Shown here in pieces: positions 24,919 to 33,868 of a stretch of DNA of 64,000 nt. Location: the NCBI RefSeq assembly GCF_014205225.1, contig NZ_JACHNB010000001.1, positions 2,771,501-2,835,500 on the forward strand, in the 5' to 3' direction. The stretch comes from Actinoplanes octamycinicus. GTDB lineage: Bacteria; Actinomycetota; Actinomycetes; Mycobacteriales; Micromonosporaceae. A model generated the notes under the pieces. The model made no database searches. It was not told the origin of the DNA and saw only the letters and a program-made list of their open reading frames with translations. The position numbers and the translations under genes are program-made. The stretch's first letter is position 1. Every line of letters begins with the position of its first letter.

Positions 24919-25694
24919 CCGCCCGGGACTGGCTGGCGCCGCTGTACGAACGGAACCTGATCCCGGACCGGACCGTCGCCGCGTTCGTGGTCGGCTCGGC
25001 CGCCCGCGGCTGGGACAACGCCCGCAGCGACTTCGACATCTACGTCGTCACCACCGAGCCGTGGCAGACCGAGTCGAGCGGCTCGATCCTGATGCCGCTC
25101 GACCCGCCGCGGGTGTGCAGCGAGCTGTTCTATCTGGACGATCGCCGCTGGGAGGTCACCTACTGGCTGGAGAGCCAGATCGACCAGATGCTCGCCAAGG
25201 TGAGCTGGGTGGTGTACGACAGCGGCGTCATCGCCGGCGAGGTCCTCTCGCCGCGCGAGGAGACGTCGCTCGCCCGGATCGGTCACTGCCACCCGCTGCT
25301 CGGCGAGGCGTGGATCGCCGCCAAGGACGAGGAGCTCAAGCGGTCCGCCTTCCGATCCTTCGTGACGGCCCGCTCGTTCGGTCTCGCCGACGACGCCACC
25401 GAGGACGCGCTGGGGCAGCTGGAGTCCGGGCATCTGGAGAGCGCGGTGCTGTCCGGGCACCGGGCGCTCGGCCACGCCGTCGACGGCCTGCTGGAGAGCG
25501 CCGGCGAGTTCGGCAGCCACATGCCCAAGTGGCGGCCGGTGCGGTTCCGGGCGGCCGCCCCGGAGATCCTCTCGTTCGAGGACTACTGGGCGCTGGAGAC
25601 GATGCGCGACTACGACCCGGCCGACCCGCGGGCCTGGGTCCATCAGGTGCTCACCGTCTGTCAGGACATCGCGGTACAGGTGGAGATCTCATGA
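24915..25694 (+). CDS. Nucleotidyltransferase-fold protein (MNT/KNTase-like)
   Basis: 259 residues. N-terminal minimal nucleotidyltransferase motif VVGSAARGWDNARSDFDIYVV (residues about 23-43; GSxxRG ... DxD), then a helical C-terminal domain as in aminoglycoside or lincosamide nucleotidyltransferases. Could adenylylate an intermediate for activation or act in resistance. Its stop overlaps the PqqD gene start by 4 bases, so it is firmly part of the operon. Confidence 0.8.
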   Translation: MTARDWLAPLYERNLIPDRTVAAFVVGSAARGWDNARSDFDIYVVTTEPWQTESSGSILMPLDPPRVCSELFYLDDRRWEVTYWLESQIDQMLAKVSWVVYDSGVIAGEVLSPREETSLARIGHCHPLLGEAWIAAKDEELKRSAFRSFVTARSFGLADDATEDALGQLESGHLESAVLSGHRALGHAVDGLLESAGEFGSHMPKWRPVRFRAAAPEILSFEDYWALETMRDYDPADPRAWVHQVLTVCQDIAVQVEIS

Positions 25695-25981
25695 CCTCGG
25701 TTCTCGACGTGCCGCGCCGTACCCTCGGCGTGCCGATCCGCCGGGTGGCGGGCCGGCTGGTGGTGGGTGTCGAGGCGGACGCCCTGGAGTTCAGCGAGGT
25801 GGGGTCGCTGATCTTCACCTCGGCCAACGGGCGCAACCGGGTGGTCGACATCGTGCACATCGTCGCGGCCGCCTACGAGTGCGAGACCGCCGAGGTGTAC
25901 CCGGACGTCGTCGAGTTCCTCGGCGAGCTGACCGCCGGCGGCATCGTCGAATGGTCGTCGGCCCCGGCCGCGGCGCGCTGA
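25691..25981 (+). CDS. Stand-alone PqqD-like RRE protein
   Basis: 96 residues. PqqD-type winged fold: VAGRLVVGVEADALEFSEVG (strand pair), NRVVDIVHIVAAAYECE (helices), YPDVVEFLGELTAGGIVEW (last helix). PqqD-like RRE proteins bind precursor peptides for tailoring enzymes. With the 22-residue peptide and the PqqD tail of the asparagine synthetase, this is the second RRE in the operon. It overlaps the acyltransferase start by one base (TGATG). Confidence 0.85.
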   Translation: MTSVLDVPRRTLGVPIRRVAGRLVVGVEADALEFSEVGSLIFTSANGRNRVVDIVHIVAAAYECETAEVYPDVVEFLGELTAGGIVEWSSAPAAAR

Positions 25982-26829
25982 TGCCCGCCTTCGTCTTCCC
26001 GGGCCAGGGGACCCAGCTGCCCGGCATGGGCCGGGAGCTGTTCGAGCTGTTCCCGGACCATGTGCGTACGGCCGACGAGGTGCTCGGGTACTCGCTGCGG
26101 GAACTCTGCCACGGGTCGCGGACCGACCGGCTCGGGCAGACCCGGTACGCCCAGCCGGCCCTCTACGTCGTCACCGTGCTCAGCTACCTGCACTTCCAGC
26201 AGCGCTGCCCGAGCCGGCCGTCGTACCTGCTGGGGCACAGCCTCGGCGAGTACTGCGCGCTGCACCTGGCCGGCGTCTTCGACTTCGGCACCGGGCTGGC
26301 CCTGGTGGCCCGGCGCGGCGAGGTGATGGCCCGGGCGGCCGGCGGCGCGATGGCGGCGGTGATCGGCCTCGATCCGGACCGGGCCGCCGCGATCACGGCG
26401 GCCTGGCCGGGCGGCGGCGTCTGGGTGGCCAACTACAACGCCCCCGACCAGATCGTCGTCTCCGGCCGGGCCGACCAGGTGCACGCGGCGGAGGAACACT
26501 TCCTCGCCGCCGGGGCCACCGCGTTCGTGCCGCTCCGGGTCAGCGGCGCGTTCCACTCGCCGCTCATGCGGGCCGCCGAGGAGGAGTTCGAGGAGGTGCT
26601 CGCCGGGACCCGGGTCGGCGAACCACGGATCCCGGTGATCAGCAACGTGACCGCGCGGCCGTACCGGGCGGCCTCGCTCCGGGCGACGCTGAGCGGTCAG
26701 ATGTCCGGATCGGTGCGCTGGACCGACAGCATCCGGTTCCTGCTCGACCGGGGCGAGACCCGGATCGTCGAGCTGGGCCCCCGGCGCATGCTCACGCCGC
26801 TGATCGAGCGGATCGCCGCGATGAACTGA
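25981..26829 (+). CDS. Discrete malonyl-CoA acyltransferase (trans-AT)
   Basis: 282 residues, FabD family: FVFPGQGTQLPGMG at the start, nucleophile Ser87 in GHSLGEY, FHSPLM with His192, NVTARPY near the end. As the neighbouring PKS modules have only eroded AT regions, this enzyme most likely loads their ACPs in trans. It ends the plus operon and its 3' end overlaps the convergent FAD monooxygenase gene by 38 bases. Confidence 0.9.
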   Translation: MPAFVFPGQGTQLPGMGRELFELFPDHVRTADEVLGYSLRELCHGSRTDRLGQTRYAQPALYVVTVLSYLHFQQRCPSRPSYLLGHSLGEYCALHLAGVFDFGTGLALVARRGEVMARAAGGAMAAVIGLDPDRAAAITAAWPGGGVWVANYNAPDQIVVSGRADQVHAAEEHFLAAGATAFVPLRVSGAFHSPLMRAAEEEFEEVLAGTRVGEPRIPVISNVTARPYRAASLRATLSGQMSGSVRWTDSIRFLLDRGETRIVELGPRRMLTPLIERIAAMN

Positions 26830-28414
26830 CCGTTCCGAGCGGCGTCGACCGGAACACCCGCAGGTAGCTGTCGAGCGCCTCCCGGCTCTCCGGCGTGGCC
26901 ACCGCCGCGACGTGGCCGTCCGGGCGGACCAGCACGGTGCTCCCCGGCTGCAGGCCGACCCGTCGGCGCCACCGTCCGGCGACGTCGACCAGCGCCCGCT
27001 GGTCCGCGGGACGGCGGTGCCGCTGATGCGGTGTGGTGCGCTCGTGCACGACGAAGGCGGCGATCCCGCCGGGCAGCGTGACCGCCGGCTCGGCCCGGTC
27101 CGCGAACAGCAGCGCGACGTGCCGCCGGGCGCCGGCCTCGCGCAGCAGGTCGAAGCGCTCGCCGTCCAGGGTGACGAGGTCGCAGTCCGGCATCCGCAGG
27201 CCGGCCCGGAGCGGGGAGCCGGGCGTCTGCGCGGCCGGGTAGCCGACCCGGAACTGGCTGACCTTGTCCAGCTCGCGCGCGTGCCACCGGGGCAGCCGCA
27301 GCAGGTAGTTCTGGTAGCGCAGCAGCCGGCGCTTGAGCCGGTTGCGGCCGAACACCCGCTCGGCGATCAGGTTGTTGTACGCGAACAGCTGCCGGGCCAC
27401 CGGGTACCGCTCGGCGTGATAGCTGTCCAGCGACGCGGCGTCGCTCTCGCCGCGGACCACCTGACCCAGCTTCCAGGCCAGGTTGATCGCGTCCTGGATG
27501 CCGGTGTTCAGCCCCTGCGCCCCGATCGGGCTCTGCACGTGCGCCGCGTCCCCGGCCAGGAACACCCCGTCGCGGCGGAAGTCGTCGGCGAGGAACTGCC
27601 GCGGGTTGAACCGGGTGACCCAGAACGGGTCGCCGAGCGTGATCCGGTCCAGTCCGACCGTGCGCAGCAGCGTGCGGAACCGGCGCAGCACGAAGTCCTC
27701 GTCCGCCTCGGTGGCCGGGGTCCGGCAGGTGGAGACCAGCCGGAAGGAGCGGCCGTCGATCGGCAGGATGAAGAGGGTGGTGCCCTCGTCCAGGTAGTAC
27801 GCGTGCCGGTCCTCCGGATCGGGGAGGTGACCGGTCATCTCGATGTCGGCCATGATGAACGTCTCGTCCTGCTCGGCCCCGTCGAACCGGAGACCGAGGG
27901 TCTCCCGCACCCGGCTGTGGCTGCCGTCGGTGCCGACCACGAACCTCGCCGCGACGGTGCCGGCGCCGCCCCCGGCCTCCGCGACCGTCCCCACGTAGTG
28001 GTCGTCGACGGCGTGCAGGTCCCGCAGTTCCACGCCGCGCTCCACGGTGACGCCCCGCTCGGCCAGGGCGTCCACCAGGATCGTGATGGTCTGGTGCTGG
28101 CTCAGGTGCAGCAGGCCGGGATAGGCGCCGTCCAGCTCGGCCAGGTCGGTGACGGCGATCGTCCGGCCCCGCTCGGTGTGGTGGTGCATGCGCTGCGACA
28201 GGATGCCGTCCGCCAGGCAGCGCCGGGCCACGCCGAGCATGTGGAAGCACTCCAGGGTGCGCGGGGTGAGCGTCATCGCCTTGCTCAGCCGGGACCACTC
28301 GTCGCGCTTGTCGACGATCCGTACCGAAACGCCGTTGTCGGCCAGCGCGCAGGCGAGCGTCAGCCCCACCGGGCCGGCGCCCACGACCAGCACATCGACC
28401 ATCTGACCGTCCAT
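26792..28414 (-). CDS. FAD-dependent aromatic hydroxylase-type monooxygenase
   Basis: 540 residues; ATG with GGGAGG upstream. PheA/TfdB-type flavin monooxygenase: GxGxxG in VLVVGAGPVGLTLACAL, DG motif in FVVGTDGSHSRVRE, GD motif in VFLAGDAAHVQSPIGAQGLN, and a C-terminal thioredoxin-like domain. Such enzymes hydroxylate phenols or polyketide rings. Last gene of the PKS operon, 67 bases after the thioesterase-containing PKS, so it is probably a tailoring enzyme. Confidence 0.88.
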   Translation of the reverse strand: MDGQMVDVLVVGAGPVGLTLACALADNGVSVRIVDKRDEWSRLSKAMTLTPRTLECFHMLGVARRCLADGILSQRMHHHTERGRTIAVTDLAELDGAYPGLLHLSQHQTITILVDALAERGVTVERGVELRDLHAVDDHYVGTVAEAGGGAGTVAARFVVGTDGSHSRVRETLGLRFDGAEQDETFIMADIEMTGHLPDPEDRHAYYLDEGTTLFILPIDGRSFRLVSTCRTPATEADEDFVLRRFRTLLRTVGLDRITLGDPFWVTRFNPRQFLADDFRRDGVFLAGDAAHVQSPIGAQGLNTGIQDAINLAWKLGQVVRGESDAASLDSYHAERYPVARQLFAYNNLIAERVFGRNRLKRRLLRYQNYLLRLPRWHARELDKVSQFRVGYPAAQTPGSPLRAGLRMPDCDLVTLDGERFDLLREAGARRHVALLFADRAEPAVTLPGGIAAFVVHERTTPHQRHRRPADQRALVDVAGRWRRRVGLQPGSTVLVRPDGHVAAVATPESREALDSYLRVFRSTPLGTVSSSRRSARSAA

Positions 28415-28481
28415 TTCGGAGCCTCCCGGGCGCGTCGCTGCCGTTGACTCTCCGTATCCTGCGTCCGGCGCCGGGTGCCGG

Positions 28482-31400
28482 TTAACCCCTAGCGCCGGCG
28501 TCGTCCCCCTGGAGGCGGCCGCGGAGGATCTCGATGGTCCGGTCCCGGCGCTGATCCGGGTGCAGGAAGAAGTGGTCCCCGTCGAGCAGCTGGAAGTCGA
28601 AGCCGGCTGAGGTCCAGCGCGCCCAGTCGCGCATCTCCGGCTCGGTGACCCGGTCGTCGCCGCGGCCGTGCAGCGCGGTGACCGGCACGTCCAGGACGGC
28701 CGCGTCGTCCGGCTCGAAGCTGCCCACCAGCCGGATGTCGGCGGCCAGGATCGGCAGGGTCAACCGGGTGAACTCCAGCCCCGGGTCGTCGACCGGCGGG
28801 AACCGGAAGATCCCGGCCAGGGCGGCGAGCTCGGTGGCGCCGAGCGCCCGGATCTCCTCGGTGCGCGGGACCTCGGGGTACCCCGCGGCGTTCAGTGCCC
28901 GCAGACAGGCCCGGTGGAACGGGTTGTCGCCACCGCCCGGGCTGCTGAAGGCGCCGACGGTGAGGTGCCGCAGCGCGGTGTTGCCCCGGTCCCGGAGCCG
29001 CTGCGCCAGCACGTACGCGATCAGCCCACCCGCGCTGTGCCCGTAGAGGTGGAACGGCACGTCGGAGACCGCCTCGACCTCCTTGACCAGCTCGTCGACC
29101 ACCTGGTGGACGTCCGGGACCAGCGGGTCAGCGAGGCGGTGGCCGCGGCCGGGCAGGGCGACCGGGCACACCTCGACGTCGTCCGGGAAATGTCGCTGCC
29201 AGCCCTGGAACAGCAGCGTGCTGCCGCCGCCGTAGGGCAGGCAGAGCAGGCGCAGCCGGGGCTTGCCGGGCCGCGGGGAGAGGTAGCCGTGACCGCTCCC
29301 GGACGGGCGCGCACGCTCGCCGGCGCCGGTCAGCGCGGCCGCCAGCCGGTCGATCGAGATGCCCTGCACGATGTCCTTGAGCTCGACCCGCTGGTGCCGG
29401 TTGACCGGTCCGATGGCGTGGTGCAGGCGGGCCGCCAGCAGCGAGTCCACCCCGAGGTCCGTGGTGGTGTCGCCGGGCCGGATCTCCTCGGCGGGGGTGC
29501 CGGTCAGCGCCGACACCACGTCCCGCAACGCGTCGGTCAGCCGGTCGGCGCCGGTGATCGCGGCCGGGTCGAGCAGGGGATCCTCGGCCGGCGGCGCGGC
29601 GGCGGCCAGCACCGAGGCGATGCCGCCGCTGATCCGGCGCACCACGCAGGAGAACTCGACGAGGACCCGGGCCCGGTCGTCCAGCACCGCCAGCCGGCCG
29701 GCGGCGCCCGTACCGTCCGGGTGCGGCCGGACCTGGTCCAGGCGGATCCGGGCCGGCGTCGCCGGCTCGCCCGGGTGGACCACCAGCGAACTCAGCGTCT
29801 CCACCATGAACGCCCCGTCCGGCATGACGGTGTGGAAGAGCTGCGCCGCGCCGTCGAAGAGGCCGGGCGTCACCCGATCCGCGGCCGGGAAGGCCGGGTC
29901 GATCTCGGCCAGCACGCCGTCCTCGTCCCGGTGGACCGCCCCGACGGCGCGCACGCTCGGGCCGAGCCGCATGCCCCGGTCGTCCATCCCGGCGTAGAAG
30001 TCCGCATGGGACAGCAGCGGGGTGGTGGCCGCCGACACGGTTCGCGGCCCAGGCGGGGTCCGCCGCTCGGCCAGCCGCCCGGAAACGTGCAGCTGCCAGC
30101 GGTTGTGCGCGGCGTCCAGCAGTGAGTGGAAGGCGAACTCCGGTTCGGCGCCGGGCAGGTCGGTGAAGGTCAGCCGGACCGCGACCGGCGCGCCGGCCAC
30201 CACCAGCGCGCTGCTGAACCGCATCGCGCCGATGTCGAACTCGGCGTCCGGCCGGGCCAGCGCGGCCGCCCGGGACAGCATCTCGACGAAGTAGCCGACG
30301 TGCACGATCTGGTGGGTGTCGGCCAGCGGCAGGGAGGTCGCGTCCAGCACGAAGTCGAACTCGCCGCCGGCGCCCGGCGACAGGTGGACGGCCGGGTCCA
30401 GCGCGTCCGCGCGGGCCGGCGGGAGGGGCTGGTCGTCGGGGTGCTCGAAGGCGTACGGCGCCTCGTCCATCGGTGTCGTCGGCACCAGCACCCGCCGGGC
30501 GGACGAACCGGCGTAGAGCGCCCGCCAGTCGAGGTCCGCGCCGAGCTCGTAGAGGCGCAACAGCACCGGCAGCAGGGCCTCGTGGCCGTCCTCGCCGGGA
30601 CCGAAGCCGATCACCTCGATCGGCAGGCCGGCCGCCGCGTCCGTCGCCGGGCCGGTCGCGAGCGCGATCCGGACGCCGTGCCCGGCGCAGAGCGCGGTGG
30701 CGGCGTCCAGGTCGAGCCGGGCGCTCACCGCCTGCCGCCAGTAGTCCGGGTCGGCCAGCTGGCGTGCGCCGACGAACCCGCCGTCGCGCGGACAGACGAT
30801 CGCCGCGCCCACCCGCCCGGATCCGCCGCGGCGCGGCTCGCCGGCCGGCGCCGGGCGGTCGTGCAGCAGGGACAGCTCGGTGAGCGCCGCGTCGGGGGTG
30901 AGCACGCCGGTCTCGACCGCCACGGCGAGCACGCCGACCCCCTCGGCGCACCAGATCTCCGGCCGGATGCCGAGGTCGCGCAGCATCCCGGTGAGGCCGC
31001 CGAGCGTGGCGACCCGGAGCACCGCCGACACGACCGGGTCGGCCGGCCGCGCACCGGCCGTGAGCAGCTGCTCCAGCGGCTCGCCGCCGCGGGCCGACCA
31101 GGCCCGCGCCAGCCGGGCGAAGCCCTCGCGGAAGCCGGGGAAGTCCCGGTGCCACGACGCCGCCCGGGCGTCCGGCCCGAGGGGCGCCGAGCCGTCCAGC
31201 ACGACGGCGAGCTTCGGCGGCCCGGCGGCGGCCGGCCCGGGCGACGTGACGAACTGAGCGGTCTGCCGGTACGCCTGCAGCGCCGTGACGAGGTCGTCCC
31301 GGTCGGCGCCGGTGACGTAGCCGCGGAAGGCGCCGTGCTCGCGGCCGGTGGCCCGGGTGAAGCTGACGTCCTCAGCCCGGGCGGTGTCGGTGGCGACCAG

Positions 31401-32888
31401 ATGCTCGGTGAGGTCGGTGACGCACGCGTCGAGGGCCGCCGCTGACCGCCCGGACAGCAGCAGGGCGTGCGTCCGGGGCGCCGGGGAGGCCGGCGCGGCC
31501 GGTTCCGCGGCGGGCCGGCTCAGGATCGCGTGCGCGTTGGTGCCGCTGAAGCCGAACGAGCTGACCGCCCCGGTCAGCCGCTGCCCGGGCAGCGGGACGT
31601 CGCTGGTCGGCACGTGCAGGCGCAGCGCCGCGAAGTCGATGGCCGGGTTGATCGGCCCGGGCAGCACCTGGGCCGGCGCCCGGCGGTGCTGCAGCACCAG
31701 CATCAACTTGATCAGCGAGACGATGCCGGCCGCCGCCTCCAGGTGCCCGATCTGCGATTTCGCCGAGCCGACCAGCAGCGGCCGCCGGGCCGGGCGGTCC
31801 GCGCAGAACGCCTCGCTCGCCGCGGCCAGCTCGATCGGGTCGCCGAGCGGGGTCCCGGTGCCGTGCGCCTCCAGGTAGTCGACGTCCGCCCCGGACAGGC
31901 CGGCCCGGCGCAGGGTGCTCTCGATCAACGCGCGCTGGGCGCGCCCGTTCGGCACGGTCAGCCCGCTGCAGGCGCCGTCGTGGTTGACCCCGGTGGCCTC
32001 GACGACCGCGAGCACCTGGTCCCGGTCGCGCCGGGCCGCGGAGAGCCGCTTGAGCACCACCACGCCACCGCCCTCGCCCCGCCCGTAGCCGTCGCCGCCA
32101 CCGCAGAACGAGTGACAGCGACCGTCGGCGGCGAGCGCGCCGACCCCGGCCAGGACGGTGAACACCGACGGGTCGAGCAGCAGGTTGACGCCGCCGACCA
32201 CCGCGACGTCGCAGTCGCCGCCCCGGATCGCCTCGGCGGCGAGATGCAACGCCACCAGCGACGACGAGCAGGCGGTGTCGATCGACATGGTCGGCCCGCC
32301 GAACCCGAAGGTGTGGCTGATCCGCCCGGAGACCACGCTGGTCAGCATGCCGGTGGCCAGGTGCCGGCCGGGCGTGCCGGAGACCCGGCCGAGCGCGCCG
32401 TACTCGCCGCCGATCACGCCGAACCAGACACCGACCCGGCCGTCGACCCGGTGCGGGTCGTAGCCGGCCCGCTCCAGCGCCTGCGCGGTCAGCTTGAGGG
32501 CCAGCCGCTGGGCCGGATCCATGTCCCGCGCCTCGGTGGGCGAGATGCCGAACCGCCGCGGATCGAAGAGCGTCACGTCGCCGTCGAGGTAGCCGGCCCG
32601 GGTGTGCGTCCGGGCGGCCGGATGCCGCCGGAAGTACCGGCGGTAGACCTCCCGCAGCCAGGGGCTGCCCGGTTCGTCGCGCCGGCACTCCTCGCCGGAC
32701 TGCAGCAGCGCCCAGTACTCTTCCGGCGTGCCGACGCCGCCGGGCAGCTCGCAGGCCGCGCCGATGATGGCGACCGGGTCGGCGGCGCCGGTCTCCGCGG
32801 CGTCCCGGGCCGCCGCCTCCCGGTTCAGCTCCCGGATGGTGGCCAGCGACTTCCGGAGCAGGGCTCTGAGCTTGTCGGTCTCGGTCAT
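28482..32888 (-). CDS. PKS: KS - AT relic - DH-like - ACP - thioesterase
   Basis: 1468 residues. KS about 38-460 (Cys207 in DTACSSSL, EAHGTGT, SQIGHLEAA); an AT-like relic about 540-830 with CAEGVGVLA where GHSxG should be; hot-dog DH-like domain about 850-1080 (LADTHQIVHVGYF near its start, LFDGAAQLFHTV near its end, but no regular HxxxGxxxxP); ACP with Ser1149 (LGVDSLL); type II-like thioesterase about 1195-1460 (Ser1285 in GHSAGG, His in GDHFFL). Final module, releasing the chain. The KS sequence and the lack of an active AT fit loading by the discrete AT at 25,981. The start directly abuts the previous stop, so the two are translationally coupled. Confidence 0.85.
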   Translation of the reverse strand: MTETDKLRALLRKSLATIRELNREAAARDAAETGAADPVAIIGAACELPGGVGTPEEYWALLQSGEECRRDEPGSPWLREVYRRYFRRHPAARTHTRAGYLDGDVTLFDPRRFGISPTEARDMDPAQRLALKLTAQALERAGYDPHRVDGRVGVWFGVIGGEYGALGRVSGTPGRHLATGMLTSVVSGRISHTFGFGGPTMSIDTACSSSLVALHLAAEAIRGGDCDVAVVGGVNLLLDPSVFTVLAGVGALAADGRCHSFCGGGDGYGRGEGGGVVVLKRLSAARRDRDQVLAVVEATGVNHDGACSGLTVPNGRAQRALIESTLRRAGLSGADVDYLEAHGTGTPLGDPIELAAASEAFCADRPARRPLLVGSAKSQIGHLEAAAGIVSLIKLMLVLQHRRAPAQVLPGPINPAIDFAALRLHVPTSDVPLPGQRLTGAVSSFGFSGTNAHAILSRPAAEPAAPASPAPRTHALLLSGRSAAALDACVTDLTEHLVATDTARAEDVSFTRATGREHGAFRGYVTGADRDDLVTALQAYRQTAQFVTSPGPAAAGPPKLAVVLDGSAPLGPDARAASWHRDFPGFREGFARLARAWSARGGEPLEQLLTAGARPADPVVSAVLRVATLGGLTGMLRDLGIRPEIWCAEGVGVLAVAVETGVLTPDAALTELSLLHDRPAPAGEPRRGGSGRVGAAIVCPRDGGFVGARQLADPDYWRQAVSARLDLDAATALCAGHGVRIALATGPATDAAAGLPIEVIGFGPGEDGHEALLPVLLRLYELGADLDWRALYAGSSARRVLVPTTPMDEAPYAFEHPDDQPLPPARADALDPAVHLSPGAGGEFDFVLDATSLPLADTHQIVHVGYFVEMLSRAAALARPDAEFDIGAMRFSSALVVAGAPVAVRLTFTDLPGAEPEFAFHSLLDAAHNRWQLHVSGRLAERRTPPGPRTVSAATTPLLSHADFYAGMDDRGMRLGPSVRAVGAVHRDEDGVLAEIDPAFPAADRVTPGLFDGAAQLFHTVMPDGAFMVETLSSLVVHPGEPATPARIRLDQVRPHPDGTGAAGRLAVLDDRARVLVEFSCVVRRISGGIASVLAAAAPPAEDPLLDPAAITGADRLTDALRDVVSALTGTPAEEIRPGDTTTDLGVDSLLAARLHHAIGPVNRHQRVELKDIVQGISIDRLAAALTGAGERARPSGSGHGYLSPRPGKPRLRLLCLPYGGGSTLLFQGWQRHFPDDVEVCPVALPGRGHRLADPLVPDVHQVVDELVKEVEAVSDVPFHLYGHSAGGLIAYVLAQRLRDRGNTALRHLTVGAFSSPGGGDNPFHRACLRALNAAGYPEVPRTEEIRALGATELAALAGIFRFPPVDDPGLEFTRLTLPILAADIRLVGSFEPDDAAVLDVPVTALHGRGDDRVTEPEMRDWARWTSAGFDFQLLDGDHFFLHPDQRRDRTIEILRGRLQGDDAGARG

Positions 32889-33866
32889 TCAGACCACCTC
32901 GCCGAGCAGACGTTCCAGGTCGGTCGCCGACAGGCTGTCGATCTCGTGCTCGTCCAGGCCGGCCAGCACCGATCCGGTCGGGTCGCCGGTCGTCGCCGGC
33001 TCGATCCGGTCCGCCAGGTAGCGGACGAACTCGGTGATCGTCGGGTGGTCGAAGGCCGCCGACGGCTCCGGGTCGACGGCGAGGTCCCGCACGATGGCGG
33101 AGCGGACCGTCTCCAGGTGGATGGAGGTCATGCCGAGGTCGAAGAATCCCTGGTCGGTACGCGGCAGCTCGCCGTCCGGATAGCCGAGCACCAGCCCGAT
33201 CTGGCGCTGCAGGTAGTCACCGAGCCGTTGCCGGCGCAGCACGTCCGGCAGGTCGCCGAGGTCGCCGAGCAGGTCGGAGCCGGTGGCCGCCGGCGGCGCG
33301 GGCTCCACCGCCGGCGGCGCGGGCTCCCCCGCCGGGGGTGTCGCCGGGTCCGGCCAGAAGCGCCGCCGGGACAACCGGGTCGGCGGCAGGTAGACCGGGC
33401 GTTCCCCGGCCAGGTCCGGGTAGATCCGCGCCCAGTCGACCGGGTAGCCGACCGCCCACAGCCGGGCCAGTTGCCGGTGCCGCCCCTCGGCCGCCAGCCG
33501 CGCCGCGTAGGCCCGGTCCCCGGCGTCGTCCGGCTCGTCGAAGACGCTGCGGTCCACGGTGGTCCGGTAGATCCCGTGCTGGGCCAGGGCCCGCGGGTCG
33601 CCGGCCAGCGAGACGTACGTCCGCAGCCGGTCGGCGGCCTCCTCGACCGAGCCCGCGGTGCAGGCCAGCCGGTGCGGATGGGTCTCCCGCAGGCAGAGCA
33701 GGGTCTTCACCACCGCGGGCAGGGTGACCGCGTGCGAGAACGCGACCCTGGCCGGCTCCCGGCGGGCGTCGCCCAGGTATCGGGCCAGGTCCCGGGCCTG
33801 CGTGGTCAGGGAGTCATCGTCGCGGCCGGAGACGGCGACGACGAACTGACGGGTGTCGGCGGTCAT
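32889..33866 (-). CDS. PKS linker-ACP protein completing the split second module
   Basis: 325 residues. The N-terminal about 180 residues look like the flank of an AT region (VYLPPTRLSRRRFWPD is a post-AT linker), then a Pro/Ala spacer and one ACP about 200-285 with Ser248 in DLGMTSIHLE. The C-terminal acidic helix (SVLAGLDEHEIDSLSATDLERLL) looks like a docking domain to the next PKS. It has no KS; the KS ending the previous protein supplies it, so the second module is divided between two polypeptides. Starts 2 bases after the previous stop. Confidence 0.78.
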   Translation of the reverse strand: MTADTRQFVVAVSGRDDDSLTTQARDLARYLGDARREPARVAFSHAVTLPAVVKTLLCLRETHPHRLACTAGSVEEAADRLRTYVSLAGDPRALAQHGIYRTTVDRSVFDEPDDAGDRAYAARLAAEGRHRQLARLWAVGYPVDWARIYPDLAGERPVYLPPTRLSRRRFWPDPATPPAGEPAPPAVEPAPPAATGSDLLGDLGDLPDVLRRQRLGDYLQRQIGLVLGYPDGELPRTDQGFFDLGMTSIHLETVRSAIVRDLAVDPEPSAAFDHPTITEFVRYLADRIEPATTGDPTGSVLAGLDEHEIDSLSATDLERLLGEVV

Positions 33867-33868
33867 GG

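Noticed and set aside
15808..26829. Ordinary lasso-peptide cluster
   Set aside because: No B2 transglutaminase-like leader protease and no core peptide; the peptide is leader-like only.
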